Counted from the first letter of the stretch, positions 1-8,576 are shown. The stretch: 64,000 bases of DNA from Kitasatospora aureofaciens (GCF_019192735.1 NZ_JAHTKP010000001.1:186001-250000), one strand, 5' to 3'. Numbers and translations are program-made. The notes: generated by a model not told the origin, from the sequence alone.

Positions 1-441
1 GTCGAACGGCGGCCGGTGGTTGTAGGTGCGGGCGAGTCGGCGAACGTCTTCCTGGACCTGTTCTATGGACAGATCGGAGAGGAAGGCGGACGCTACGGAA
101 GCCGCGTGGTCGGATGCTTCGCGTGCGGTCATCGCGAGCTCTCTTTCAAGGTCTTGCTGGGATAGTGCGGTGGGATCTCCCTCCCGCGGCGGCGCCAGGA
201 GTTCGGCGATCGGCCTGTCGAACATGTGCTGGATCGTCTGGGCGAACACGGAGGTCGGACGGCTGACCGTTCCAGCGATCCAGCGCCTGAACGTCGCCTC
301 CGACATCTCCAGGTTGCGAAACCGCGTGTCCTTCAGGGTGCGCGCCAGTTCATTTCCGGCCGCTCTGAACTCCCTGTGAAAGTCGGGGAATTCCCAGCCC
401 TTCTTCTTGATCAGGGCGCCCAGTAGCGTCTTACTCGGCAT
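1..441 (-). CDS. XRE-like regulator, N-terminal part (runs off left edge)
   Basis: The minus strand is open from an ATG at 441 to the window edge (147 codons, no stop). The protein begins MPSKTLLGALIKKKG and has a helix-turn-helix-like stretch around residues 35-60, where an LEMSEATFRRW segment looks like the recognition helix. Next comes an FDRPIAELLAPP segment of the kind that ends the HTH domain in actinobacterial XRE regulators. The rest, probably a tetratricopeptide or helical effector domain, lies outside the window. It is divergent from the genes to its right. The family call rests on overall pattern only, and the true length is unknown. Confidence 0.6.
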   Translation of the reverse strand, partial: MPSKTLLGALIKKKGWEFPDFHREFRAAGNELARTLKDTRFRNLEMSEATFRRWIAGTVSRPTSVFAQTIQHMFDRPIAELLAPPREGDPTALSQQDLERELAMTAREASDHAASVASAFLSDLSIEQVQEDVRRLARTYNHRPPFD

Positions 442-543
442 GTTGCACGCCTCCCGCCCCCGTGGTCTCGACCTGGCCCGGTCGCCGCTTGTGCGGGGAG
501 AGCCCTGCTCTAGCAATACCCGACAAGGGTGCTTTGCGCGGGA

Positions 544-601
544 TCATCTGACGAGATGACACCTCAATGACATGCTGCTGACCGCACCAGCCGTCAGATG
601 A
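544..601. promoter_or_regulatory. 9-bp inverted repeat in the divergent intergenic region 442-804
   Basis: TCATCTGAC (544-552) is repeated as its reverse complement GTCAGATGA (593-601), 40 nt apart. The motif GATGACACC also occurs directly at both ends. It lies in the 363-bp gap between the leftward regulator and the rightward gene remnants, so it is a reasonable operator candidate. I see no gene in this gap. Confidence 0.35.
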
Positions 602-804
602 CACCCGACTGTCGTGGCGCTGTTCTGGCCAGGACGCGACAGTGGGTGACCGATCACCGAATCGCAGTCCGCGAAGTGATTCGGTCTCTTCTCAACCATC
701 TTCTCGGCCGCCGGCTGTGGCCGGCTGCCCGCCGACCGTCCCGCTTGATAGACCTGTGGGCCCCGGCCACGCATCTGGCATGTCCATGCCTGAAAGGACG
801 ATCA

Positions 805-1059
805 ATGATCGCCGTGCCTCGAACCCGACCGGTGTATCACCCCGCCGGGTTCGACGATGCGCTCCGGACCGCCGTAGATGACCTGCGGGCCGGACGCTGG
901 CTGCCGACGCAGCGGTTGCTGGCCACCACGGCGCAGAACGCCGGCCTTCGGACGTCTCGGACACAGGTGCTGGCGCTGGTCGCGGCTCGGTCGACGGTGC
1001 CCGCCCATTGCCTCCCGGAAGGACCCGCCGATGGACACCCCGTTCGCCCTCCCCCCTGA
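805..1059 (+). pseudogene. Decayed copy A of the 324-aa protein's N-terminus
   Basis: This 84-codon ORF starts MIAVPRTRPVYHPAGFDDAL. It aligns by eye with residues 1-60 of the intact protein at 2170: HPAG, then LRxAVxxLRxGRW, then SRTQVLALVAAR (intact copy: RRTQVLGAVAAQ). After that the similarity stops and the frame runs into unrelated proline-rich sequence. It overlaps the next copy by 29 nt in another frame. I read it as a truncated tandem duplicate. It could still be expressed as a short peptide. Confidence 0.6.
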
Positions 1060-1234
1060 GCGCTTCGTCCAGCACCCCAGGGGTCCCGATGGTGGTCTCC
1101 GGGAAGCTGTGAAGAAGTTGCAGACGCTGCCGTGGATCGCTGCCCGCTCATTGCTGGCGAGTTCGTGGGGCGACTGGTCGCTGTGGACGTGGCGCACCCA
1201 GGTCCTCGCAGCTGTCGCAGCTCGTGCTCAATAG
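1031..1234 (+). pseudogene. Decayed copy B of the 324-aa protein's N-terminus
   Basis: This 67-codon ORF starts MDTPFALPPERFVQHPRGPD. It again matches the start of the protein at 2170: LREAVKKLQ, then IAARSLLASSWGDW, then WRTQVLAAVAARAQ and a stop. The similarity ends near residue 60, the same place as in copy A. The cut is therefore in the same part of the gene twice, which suggests either serial duplication of the 5' end or selection for a short domain. Confidence 0.6.
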
Positions 1235-1347
1235 CGTCTCCGTGCGGTGCCACGTGGTGGGCGTGCACCTACAGCGCTCACATCCCCGCGCACCCATCCC
1301 GCCCCTGCGGCCGACGGGAGACCGGCTCCCACAGGTGACCGACGTGA

Positions 1348-1369
1348 TCATATTTCTGCACGAATATGA
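1348..1369. promoter_or_regulatory. AT-rich inverted repeat upstream of the double-HTH gene
   Basis: TCATATT (1348-1354) and AATATGA (1363-1369) form a 7-bp inverted repeat with an 8-nt spacer. It stands out because the surrounding DNA is very GC-rich. It sits in the gene-free stretch 1235-1546, about 180 bp upstream of the GTG at 1547, and is a plausible binding site for one of the local HTH proteins. I see nothing else in the gap. Confidence 0.35.
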
Positions 1370-1546
1370 CTACGCGAATGGTCCCGGTAAACACTCTCAG
1401 GCACCTTACTGCGGCGGGCAGTTACCCAGGGCGGAAAGCGATCAGTAGCCGAGGGCAGCGCCCACCCGAAGCCACCACCAAGCCATCCCCGCGCCCACCG
1501 CCGTGCGCGAAAAGGGCAGCTCCCCTACCCCAGGAGAGGAGTCGAT

Positions 1547-2098
1547 GTGAGCCACAGTCCTCAAATCCGAGCCGCACACCAGAACACCGCTCTTCGGGTC
1601 GCCGCCGTCCCCCCGGCCCCAGGCAGCCGGCCATCGACGTTGGCAAAACCCGCGCTCAGCCCGCACGAGCGGCGGATCGCCCAGCACCTCGTGCAAGGAA
1701 GCACCCCGAAGCAGATCAGAGACGACCTCGGCGTCAGCCAGGCCAGCATCAACTCCTCGGTCAGCCGCCTGTTCAGACGGCTCGGCCTGGCGAACCGCAC
1801 GCACCTGGTGGCCTACTGCACCACCTACCGGTGGGTGGACACCGCCAAGGTGTGGGACGGACTCGCCGTCGCCCCTCCCGAGCTGGACAGTTTCGAGCTG
1901 GAGTTGCTGCGGCTGGTCGCCGAAGGGCAGACCATCGAGCGGGCCGCCCGCACATTGCAGGTGGCGCCCGACACCGCCGCCCACCGCTTGAAGGGCGTCC
2001 GCGAGAAGATCGGGGCCCGCAACCTGAGGCACGCCGTAGCCGCAGCGCTGCTCCTGGACCTGATCCGCCCCCGCCTGTCGGCGCGCGCCGCCGCGTGA
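1547..2098 (+). CDS. Sensor-less protein with two LuxR-type HTH repeats (1 of 3)
   Basis: This 183-aa protein starts at a GTG preceded by GGAGAGGAG. It contains two consecutive LuxR/GerE-like units. The first is at about residues 37-90 (LSPHERRIAQHLVQG, then a helix ending RLFRRLGLANRTHLVAY). The second is at about 108-170 (LDSFELELLRLVAEG, then VREKIGARNLRHAVAAALL). There is no receiver or ligand-binding domain. Single LuxR-type HTHs normally pair by dimerisation, so two in one chain may bind as an internal pseudo-dimer (inference). Two relatives lie at 7739 and 8577. Confidence 0.65.
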   Translation: MSHSPQIRAAHQNTALRVAAVPPAPGSRPSTLAKPALSPHERRIAQHLVQGSTPKQIRDDLGVSQASINSSVSRLFRRLGLANRTHLVAYCTTYRWVDTAKVWDGLAVAPPELDSFELELLRLVAEGQTIERAARTLQVAPDTAAHRLKGVREKIGARNLRHAVAAALLLDLIRPRLSARAAA

Positions 2099-2169
2099 CT
2101 CACGCGCCAGGGGACGCACCATCCGAGCTGTCATGCCCATGCCTTGACCACGTAAGGAATTCAGCCACC

Positions 2170-3144
2170 ATGGACCACACTGCGCGTCCCGCAGTCGTAC
2201 ATCCCGCCGGCCACGACGGGGATCTGCGTGCGGCCGTGGAGGAGTTGCGTAGTGGTCGGTGGGTGGCGGCCCGCGAGGTGCTGGCCCGGTCCCGGGGGGA
2301 CTGGCCTCAGTGGACTCGTCGGACGCAGGTTCTGGGCGCGGTGGCGGCCCAGTCGGACGTGCTGCGGCACTGGTCGGCTGACGAGCCGGACTCGCCGATT
2401 CTGCTGACGTTGCACGCCAGGGCCAGCGTCGAGGGCGTCCTTCTGGCGCATCAGCAGCAAGCGGACGAGCGGCTCTTGGCAGGCTGGGATGCGGCTGCGA
2501 GAGAGGCGTGTTGGCGCGCCGCTGGAATCGGCGTCGATCCGGTGCCGTGGATCTGTCTTCTCGCGCTCGCCCAACTCGACATTCAGCAGGAGCGGATGGA
2601 ACACCGGGTGGATCCGCCGGATCAGATGCTGCTGCCGGGCCCGTGGGGTCTGCTGGAGCACACGCATCGGATCGACCCGTGGGGCCGGGAGGCTTACCAC
2701 CGGATGCTCCGGTTCTGGCTGGCCATGGGCCGGACCGGGGCGGCGACCAACTTCCTGATGCACTTTCTGGCCTCGGCACCGACCGGCTCGGCGCTTCACG
2801 CGCTCCCGCTTCATCTCCATCTGGAGCGGTATCGCAGGGAGCCGCGGAAGGAGGCAGTCCTGTCGCAGTGGTCCTCCGATCACGTGCGCCGGGATGTCCA
2901 GTCCGCGTATACGCACTGGCGCGCGGCTGTCGGCGAGCATGGCCGGTGGCCGGTGGCCGACGAGAGTCTCCTGGCTCACGCCCTGTGGGCCGATCACCAC
3001 CTGGCCGAGGCCGCCGAGGTCTTCGCCTCGCTCGGCCCGTTCGCGTCGTGGCAGCCCTGGGCGACGATCGCCGGCGACCGAGAACGGGGCTACGACCTGC
3101 TCCACCACGCCATCGCGCAGTGCCGTCGAGTCGCCGCGTTCTGA
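2170..3144 (+). CDS. 324-aa protein of unknown function (intact copy of the tandem family)
   Basis: The start ATG at 2170 follows an AAGGAA. The N-terminal 60 residues (HPAGHDGDLRAAVEELRSG onward) are the segment duplicated twice upstream at 805 and 1031. The remainder is tryptophan- and arginine-rich and predicted helical, with repeat-like pieces (LARSRGDWPQW, LLAHALWADHHLAEAAEVF, REAYHRMLRFWLAMGR) that resemble TPR-type helical hairpins. I do not recognise a catalytic motif or a transmembrane segment. Proteins of this look occur in actinobacteria as uncharacterised cytoplasmic proteins. The amino-acid permease gene begins 63 nt downstream, so they may be co-transcribed. Confidence 0.6.
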   Translation: MDHTARPAVVHPAGHDGDLRAAVEELRSGRWVAAREVLARSRGDWPQWTRRTQVLGAVAAQSDVLRHWSADEPDSPILLTLHARASVEGVLLAHQQQADERLLAGWDAAAREACWRAAGIGVDPVPWICLLALAQLDIQQERMEHRVDPPDQMLLPGPWGLLEHTHRIDPWGREAYHRMLRFWLAMGRTGAATNFLMHFLASAPTGSALHALPLHLHLERYRREPRKEAVLSQWSSDHVRRDVQSAYTHWRAAVGEHGRWPVADESLLAHALWADHHLAEAAEVFASLGPFASWQPWATIAGDRERGYDLLHHAIAQCRRVAAF

Positions 3145-3207
3145 GCGGGATCCCCGCCGCCGCCCGACTAGCTCACCCTCTTCCTCGTTCTTTCGGAGGT
3201 TTCCCCC

Positions 3208-4707
3208 ATGTTCTTTCGGCGACGCCACACTGCTCCCGTCCAGAAAGAAGACGACCTTTTGCGGTCGCTCGGCTACGAGCCCGAACTCACCAGGCGGATG
3301 GGGGCGTTCGGCAACTTCGCGGTCAGCTTCTCGGTGATCTCGGTCCTCAGCGGTTGCATGACACTGTTCGGCTTCGGGCTGGTGACCGGCGGCCCGGCCG
3401 TGATGATGTGGGGCTGGGTCGGTGTCGGCATTGCGGTGCTGCTGGTCGGCATGGCCCTGGCCGAGGTCACCTCCGTCTATCCGACCAGCGGCGGCCTCTA
3501 CTACATGGCGCACCGGCTGGGCGGACCACGCTGGGGCTGGGCAACAGGATGGCTCAACCTGCTCGGGCTGATCGGCGGGATCGCCGGCATCGACTATGGA
3601 GCGGCCAGCTTCATCGCGGCGTTCGCGGGGCTCGAGTGGGGTGTTGAGACGACGCCCGGTCTGGTGCTCGGGATCTTCGCGGTGGTCCTGGTCGTGCACG
3701 CGTGGGTGAACCTGGGCGGGACGCGCGTGGTGACCGTCCTCAACAGTGTCTCGGCGTGGTGGCACCTGCTCGGCGTCGCAGTGATCGTCGGCGTCCTGTG
3801 GCTGGTTCCCTCGCACCACCACAGCGTCGGGTTCGTGTTCGGCCACTTCGCGAACGATAGCGGCTGGTCTAACCCGGTCTACGTCAGCGCCTTGGGGCTG
3901 TTGCTGGCGCAGTACACCTACAGCGGGTACGACGCGTCGGCGCACCTGTCGGAGGAGACCACGAACGCACAGATCGCCGCGCCGCGCGGAATCGTCCGTT
4001 CGATCTGGGTGTCGCTGCTGGCCGGGTTCGTCCTGCTGGCGGGCCTGTTGTTCGCGATGCAGGACTACGGCGCGACGGCGGGCGCCACCGTACCGCCGGC
4101 GCGCATCTTCCTGGACGCGGTCGGCGAGTCCGGGGCGAAGGCGCTGCTGCTGATCGTCATCGGCGCCCAGCTGTTCTGTGGCTCGGCGGAGACGGCCGCC
4201 GCCAGCAGGATGATCTACGCGTTCTCGCGAGACGGGGCACTGCCCGGATCGGCGACCTGGCGCAAGGTATCGGGCAACCGGACACCGGCCAACGCGGTGT
4301 GGCTGGCGGTCGCGGTGGCCTTCCTCCTGGCGCTTCCCTCGATGTGGTCGACCGCCGCCTACGGCGCCGTGACCGCGGTGAACGTGGTCGGCATGACGCC
4401 GGCCTACGCCATCCCCGTGTTCCTGCGGCTGCGCCAGGGCAAGAGCTGGCGGCCGGGACCGTGGAACCTGGGCCGGTGGGGCCGACCTGTCGGTGTGCTC
4501 GCGGTGGCGTGGGTGGCCTTGGTAACGGTGCTGGTGTGCCTGCCGCAGACCAGCCCGGTGACCGCCGAGACCTTCAACTACGCGCCCGTGACCCTACTGG
4601 TCGTGCTGCTGTTGTCCGCCCTCTGGTGGCGGATGGCCGGCCGCCGCTACCAGGTACCGGTCGTCAACGACCCCCGGCTCGCCGCGTTCGAGGAGCAGAT
4701 CGTATGA
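3208..4707 (+). CDS. APC-family amino-acid permease
   Basis: This is a 499-aa integral membrane protein with about twelve hydrophobic helices. The N-terminus carries the APC-type opening DDLLRSLGYEPEL followed by FGNFAVSFSVISVLSG, the conserved first helix region. The second helix region has VYPTSGGLYY, typical of the GABA/ethanolamine permease branch. The substrate is not predictable, but amines and amino acids are usual. RBS GGAGG lies just before the ATG. Its last codons overlap the next gene by ATGA, so the permease and the glutamine-synthetase-like enzyme are translationally coupled. This suggests import of the amine that the ligase glutamylates, a recurring pairing in polyamine and amine catabolism. 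Confidence 0.9.
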   Translation: MFFRRRHTAPVQKEDDLLRSLGYEPELTRRMGAFGNFAVSFSVISVLSGCMTLFGFGLVTGGPAVMMWGWVGVGIAVLLVGMALAEVTSVYPTSGGLYYMAHRLGGPRWGWATGWLNLLGLIGGIAGIDYGAASFIAAFAGLEWGVETTPGLVLGIFAVVLVVHAWVNLGGTRVVTVLNSVSAWWHLLGVAVIVGVLWLVPSHHHSVGFVFGHFANDSGWSNPVYVSALGLLLAQYTYSGYDASAHLSEETTNAQIAAPRGIVRSIWVSLLAGFVLLAGLLFAMQDYGATAGATVPPARIFLDAVGESGAKALLLIVIGAQLFCGSAETAAASRMIYAFSRDGALPGSATWRKVSGNRTPANAVWLAVAVAFLLALPSMWSTAAYGAVTAVNVVGMTPAYAIPVFLRLRQGKSWRPGPWNLGRWGRPVGVLAVAWVALVTVLVCLPQTSPVTAETFNYAPVTLLVVLLLSALWWRMAGRRYQVPVVNDPRLAAFEEQIV

Positions 4708-6107
4708 GGACCCCAGCCAGACCATCCCGTTCGCAGACGGGCCGCTCGACTCCCGCCCCGACCGCTGCAGTCGCAGCACTGCGTGACCTGGTCCACGACG
4801 CCCGCATCGACACCGTGCTGCTGGTAGCCGTCGACATGCAGGGACGACTCAAGGGCAAGGAGTACGACGCCGGGGTACTCGTGGAGCGCCTGGCATCGGG
4901 GCGGATCCGCCCCGAGATGTGCGGGTACGTCATCGGCACGGACCTGGGCATGACGCCCCAGGCCACCGGCACCTTCTCCTGGGAATCCGGCTTCGGCGAC
5001 ATCGCGCTGCTGCCGCATCTCGACCGTGCCCGCGTGCTCCCGTGGGAGCCGGGCACCGCCGTGGTGTTCGCCAGCCCCGTCGACGGCGACCGGCCGCACC
5101 CGCTGGCCCCGGCCACCATCCTGGACTCGCAGCTCGATCTACTCGAGGGGTTGGGCTACGAGGTGCGGGTCGGGATCGAGACCGAGTTCGCCGTCTACGA
5201 GAGCACGGGTGCCGACGCGGCTGCGGCCGGCTGGCGGGGGCTGCGCCCGGTGACGTGGGACAACCGCGACTACGCCCTCGATCGGACGACGACGGTGGCC
5301 GGCTTCTCACGGTCGCTGCGGCAGGCCCTGGCCGGAGCCGGGCTGCCCGTCGAGGCGGTCAAGCTGGAGAGCGCCGCAGGCCAAATCGAGGTCACCTTCC
5401 CGTACGGACCGGCCCGGGAGGCGTGCGAGCAGCATGTGCTGTTCAAGCACGCCGCGAAGTCTCTGGCGGACCGGCAGAAAATGGCGGCGACGTTCATGGC
5501 GGCCCCGGCCGACGGGGTGGGCAGCGGAATGCACCTGCACCTGTCGATCTGGGCCGACGGCGAGCCGGTGCTGGTCTCCGCCGGGGACGAGCACGCCCTG
5601 TCGGAGCTGGGCGAGCGGGCGGTCGCCGGGCTGCTGGAAGTGATGCCCGCCACCGCGCCGATGTGGGCCCCGTACGTGAACAGCTACAAGCGCATCGGGG
5701 GCCCGTTCGCGCCGTCCAGGCTCGCGTGGGGGCGGGACAACCGCTCCTGCGCGGTGCGGGTGGTCGGCCACGGCCGGGGCCTGCACCTGGAGGTCCGCCT
5801 GCCCGGTGCGGACGCCAACCCCTACCTGGCGCTGGCCGCCGCCGTGGCCGCCGTCCGCCACGGCATCACCGGCGATCTCAAGCTCCGCGAGGCCAGCACC
5901 GGCGACGCCGACTGGGACGACGACCTCCCGGTGGTGCCTCGTCACCCTTGTTACGCCATCGAGGTGTTCGAGACCAGCCGCGTCGCCTCCGCGCTGCTGG
6001 GCGAGCACGTCGTCGCCCACCTGGCCTCGCTCGCCCACCTGGACGTCGACCACCACGCCGCCCGCGTCACTGACGCGGAGCTGGCGCGCGGGTTCGCCCA
6101 GGCCTGA
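4704..6107 (+). CDS. Glutamine-synthetase-like amide ligase (gamma-glutamyl-amine ligase type)
   Basis: This 467-aa protein belongs to the glutamine synthetase superfamily (ATP + glutamate + amine to gamma-glutamyl amide). Visible motifs in order: VGIETEFAVYE near residue 155 (metal-binding Glu), GSGMHLHLS near 272, NSYKRIGGPFAP near 325, RDNRSCAVR near 346, and an E-R pair in LEVRLPGADANPYL near 365. An adenylylation-type tyrosine site is not evident. Coupling to a permease by an ATGA overlap favours a ligase acting on an imported amine rather than the housekeeping enzyme. The C-terminus ends normally. The actual amine is unknown. Confidence 0.85.
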   Translation: MRTPARPSRSQTGRSTPAPTAAVAALRDLVHDARIDTVLLVAVDMQGRLKGKEYDAGVLVERLASGRIRPEMCGYVIGTDLGMTPQATGTFSWESGFGDIALLPHLDRARVLPWEPGTAVVFASPVDGDRPHPLAPATILDSQLDLLEGLGYEVRVGIETEFAVYESTGADAAAAGWRGLRPVTWDNRDYALDRTTTVAGFSRSLRQALAGAGLPVEAVKLESAAGQIEVTFPYGPAREACEQHVLFKHAAKSLADRQKMAATFMAAPADGVGSGMHLHLSIWADGEPVLVSAGDEHALSELGERAVAGLLEVMPATAPMWAPYVNSYKRIGGPFAPSRLAWGRDNRSCAVRVVGHGRGLHLEVRLPGADANPYLALAAAVAAVRHGITGDLKLREASTGDADWDDDLPVVPRHPCYAIEVFETSRVASALLGEHVVAHLASLAHLDVDHHAARVTDAELARGFAQA

Positions 6108-6110
6108 GCC

Positions 6111-6156
6111 CCGGGCCGGTCGCGGCGCCACACCCCCGGGCCCGCGACCGGCCCGG
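6111..6156 (+). terminator. 15-bp perfect hairpin between the ligase genes
   Basis: CCGGGCCGGTCGCGG (6111-6125) pairs perfectly with 6142-6156 across a 16-nt loop, starting just after the stop codon of the glutamine-synthetase-like gene. There is no U-tract, as usual in actinomycetes. It may reduce read-through into the MurC-like gene or stabilise the upstream mRNA 3' end. Confidence 0.6.
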
Positions 6157-6197
6157 TTCCACCCCCACCCTGCTCCTGACCACGCTGGAGAACCTTC

Positions 6198-7721
6198 ATG
6201 GACACCGCCACCCGTCCCCGGAAGAAGAGCGCGACAAGCCCCAAGGCCCCCGCCGGGCCGGATCTGCTGGCCAAGGCTCACCTGGTCGACGCCACCGCAC
6301 CGGGCATGGAGGGCCTGGCCCTGTGGCTGGCCTCCCGAGGCCTCGACGTCACCGGAAGCATCGACCCCGTCGACCAGGACAGCCCGGCCGCCGACCGGCT
6401 GCGCGCGGCTGGCGTGGAGATCACGGTCGGCTTCAACGCCGGGCACGTCCGAAACGACCGTACGGCCGTGGTGTGGTCGGGGGTGGTCGTCGCCCCGCAC
6501 CCCGAACTCGAGCGGGCCCAGGCCCTGGGGCTACCGATGCTCGCCCGCGCGCACGCGCTCGCCGCGTTGTGCGGGGGCTTCGGCCGGCCCCTGGTGGCCG
6601 TCGGCGGCAGCCACGGCACCGCGACTGCGGCGGCGGTCCTCGCCGCCGCCCTGAACGACGGCCACACCGGCTGGATCCTCAACGCTCCCGCTCAAGGCGG
6701 CGTCCCCGGCCAAGGAGGCGGACGGCGCCTCGTGGTGGACCTGTGCCCGGACACCGGCACGCACGAGGCCGCGCCGCCCGGCTCGTGGAGCCGCCGCCCC
6801 AACGTCCCGAACCTGTACCAGCGGCCGTCCCCGTCGGTGGCGCTGATCACCGCCGCCACCATGAACTCGCCGTACTTCGAGGACACCATCGAGGCCCTGG
6901 ACGCCGCCACGAACCTCGCCCGCTCCGCCGACACCGTGGTCCTGCCGCTCTGGGACAACGGTGCGAAGATCGTGCACGAGAGGCTAAGCGACCGCCCCGG
7001 CCCCACGGTGGTGACCGTGGGCCTTGTGGAGAGCGCGGACGTGTGGGTCCTCAAACCCCGGTGGCTCGGGGAAAGCTATCTCCTCACCCTCCGCCACCAG
7101 GGCAAGCAGCACCAGTTCATCGTGCCGATCGCGGGCGACCACCACGCCCTGGCCGCCTGCGCCGCCATCACCACCGCCCTCGTCGCTGGGGAGAGCGCCG
7201 AGACGATCGCCGAGCGCCTGGCCGGGTTCAAGGGCGTGGAGCGCTCCCTGACCGAAGCCGGCACCCAGGCGCGGATCACCGTCCTCGACTCCCGCGCCCG
7301 GCACCCCCAGGAGGTCGCCGATGATGTGACGGCCGCCCGGATGCTCACCGAGGGCAACGTCATCGTCGTCCTGGAGCCCGACGGCATCGCCCGTACCAGC
7401 GCTCATGCCGTTGAGTTGGGTAAGGCCCTCGCCGCCGCCGACCGCGCCGTGCTGCTGCCGGTCGTCACCCCGCTGACCGTGCTGAACGCCCCGGACCCGC
7501 TCGATGCCGTCATCAACGCCGCCAGGTCTCCCTTGGGAGCCAGCAAGGCTCACCGGGTGCGTTTGAGCCCGTGTGAACCGAGCGCCGAGCAGCAGGTCGC
7601 CGACCTCGCCAAGCCCGGCGACCTGGTGCTCGTCATCGGCACCGGCGACGCCGCCCGCCTCGGCCCCCGCCTGCTGGCCCGCCTCGCCCAGACCGATTCC
7701 CCGACCGCCGACAGCCCGTGA
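6198..7721 (+). CDS. MurC-like Mur ligase homologue with degenerate P-loop
   Basis: This 507-aa protein follows the three-domain layout of UDP-N-acetylmuramate:L-alanine ligase. It has an N-terminal Rossmann-like domain (GMEGLALWLASRGLDVTGS near residue 35), a central ATPase-like domain, and a C-terminal domain with the usual DSRARHPQE region near 355. The nucleotide-binding loop, normally GTHGKTT, reads GGSHGTATA near residue 135, so the invariant lysine is gone. Either it is catalytically dead and works by binding, or it uses another phosphate-binding arrangement. It is not a housekeeping peptidoglycan gene by context: its neighbours are a glutamine-synthetase-like ligase and double-HTH proteins. 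Confidence 0.75.
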   Translation: MDTATRPRKKSATSPKAPAGPDLLAKAHLVDATAPGMEGLALWLASRGLDVTGSIDPVDQDSPAADRLRAAGVEITVGFNAGHVRNDRTAVVWSGVVVAPHPELERAQALGLPMLARAHALAALCGGFGRPLVAVGGSHGTATAAAVLAAALNDGHTGWILNAPAQGGVPGQGGGRRLVVDLCPDTGTHEAAPPGSWSRRPNVPNLYQRPSPSVALITAATMNSPYFEDTIEALDAATNLARSADTVVLPLWDNGAKIVHERLSDRPGPTVVTVGLVESADVWVLKPRWLGESYLLTLRHQGKQHQFIVPIAGDHHALAACAAITTALVAGESAETIAERLAGFKGVERSLTEAGTQARITVLDSRARHPQEVADDVTAARMLTEGNVIVVLEPDGIARTSAHAVELGKALAAADRAVLLPVVTPLTVLNAPDPLDAVINAARSPLGASKAHRVRLSPCEPSAEQQVADLAKPGDLVLVIGTGDAARLGPRLLARLAQTDSPTADSP

Positions 7722-7738
7722 CCACCGAAGGTGCCGCC

Positions 7739-8257
7739 ATGACCACCACCCTGCCTGCCCACAATCTGTCCGAGCGCGACGTTCGGCTCCTCGTTCACAT
7801 CGCCGCCGAGTCCCAGACCCGCACGATCGCGGGCGACCCCGCGCTCGGTCTGGAGCGCGCCGAGATCGACACCGCCGTCGGCGCTCTGCTTAAGGCCACG
7901 GGCTCGCGCACCATGTTGCAGCTCGTCGCGTGGGGAGCCGCGCACGGCCTCGTCACCGACACCGCCGAGCCCTGCGCCGCGCTCGCCGCGCCCCGGCTTC
8001 CCCCGCGCCTTCGGCAGATCCTCACGGGATGGGTCGGCGGACGAAGCACCCCGGAGCTGACGGCGGACTTCGGTATCTCGCCCGCCACGATGCGCGGATA
8101 CATCAAGGACCTGAACACCCGGCTGGGCGTTCACAGCCAGATGCAGGCGAGCATCGCCGGCGTCCTGTCCGGCCAGGTCCTGCTGAGCAGCATCGACCCG
8201 TCGTGGCCTGCCGAGCCGTTCCACCGCACCGCCGGTTCACGTGGGCGGGCGGCGTGA
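7739..8257 (+). CDS. Sensor-less protein with two LuxR-type HTH repeats (2 of 3)
   Basis: I start this at the ATG at 7739, which has GAAGG upstream. A GTG at 7718 would add seven residues and overlap the previous stop. The 172-aa product has a first HTH-like unit (NLSERDVRLLVHIAAES, ending near MLQLVAWGAAHG). A better second unit follows at about residues 85-145 (LPPRLRQILTGWVGG, then FGISPATMRGYIKDL, then LGVHSQMQASIAGVLSG). No sensory domain is visible. It overlaps the following small membrane protein by 4 nt (GTGA). Confidence 0.6.
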   Translation: MTTTLPAHNLSERDVRLLVHIAAESQTRTIAGDPALGLERAEIDTAVGALLKATGSRTMLQLVAWGAAHGLVTDTAEPCAALAAPRLPPRLRQILTGWVGGRSTPELTADFGISPATMRGYIKDLNTRLGVHSQMQASIAGVLSGQVLLSSIDPSWPAEPFHRTAGSRGRAA

Positions 8258-8502
8258 GCACCCGGCGCACCACGGGCCGGGCGGCCGTCGGGCTCGTCTG
8301 CTTCCTGCTCGGGCTCCAGGTCGGGGCCGCCGTCCTCTACCTCGTCCAGCACCGCACGCACCTCTCTCAGCCGCTCTACCTGGCGATCTTCGCCCTCGTG
8401 TGCTTCGGCACCCTGGCCGTCGCCGATCGGCTGATCGCCTCGCGCTCCGCGCCGAAGCCCCGGTCCGGCTCCGCCCAGGACCCGCCCTCACCGGCCGGCT
8501 GA
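8254..8502 (+). CDS. Small two-helix membrane protein
   Basis: This 82-aa protein starts at a GTG overlapping the previous stop (GTGA), so its translation is coupled to the double-HTH gene. It has two hydrophobic helices, about residues 11-32 (AVGLVCFLLGLQVGAAVLYL) and 41-60 (LYLAIFALVCFGTLAVADRL), a positively charged start (STRRTTGR) and a basic, proline-rich tail. This pattern predicts a hairpin inserted in the cytoplasmic membrane with both ends inside. No family is recognised. Placement between two HTH genes makes a role as membrane partner of a regulator possible, but this is only inference. Confidence 0.6.
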   Translation: MSTRRTTGRAAVGLVCFLLGLQVGAAVLYLVQHRTHLSQPLYLAIFALVCFGTLAVADRLIASRSAPKPRSGSAQDPPSPAG

Positions 8503-8576
8503 TCGCCTGCACCACCGCACCACACCCATGGCGGCCGTTTCGGGCCAGGGCCGCACCCGACAAACACAGAGAGAAG

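Noticed and set aside
2161-3945. A 594-codon minus-strand frame opposite the 324-aa protein and the permease
   Set aside because: Histidine-, proline- and arginine-rich shadow with no ribosome-binding site; the plus-strand permease is certain.
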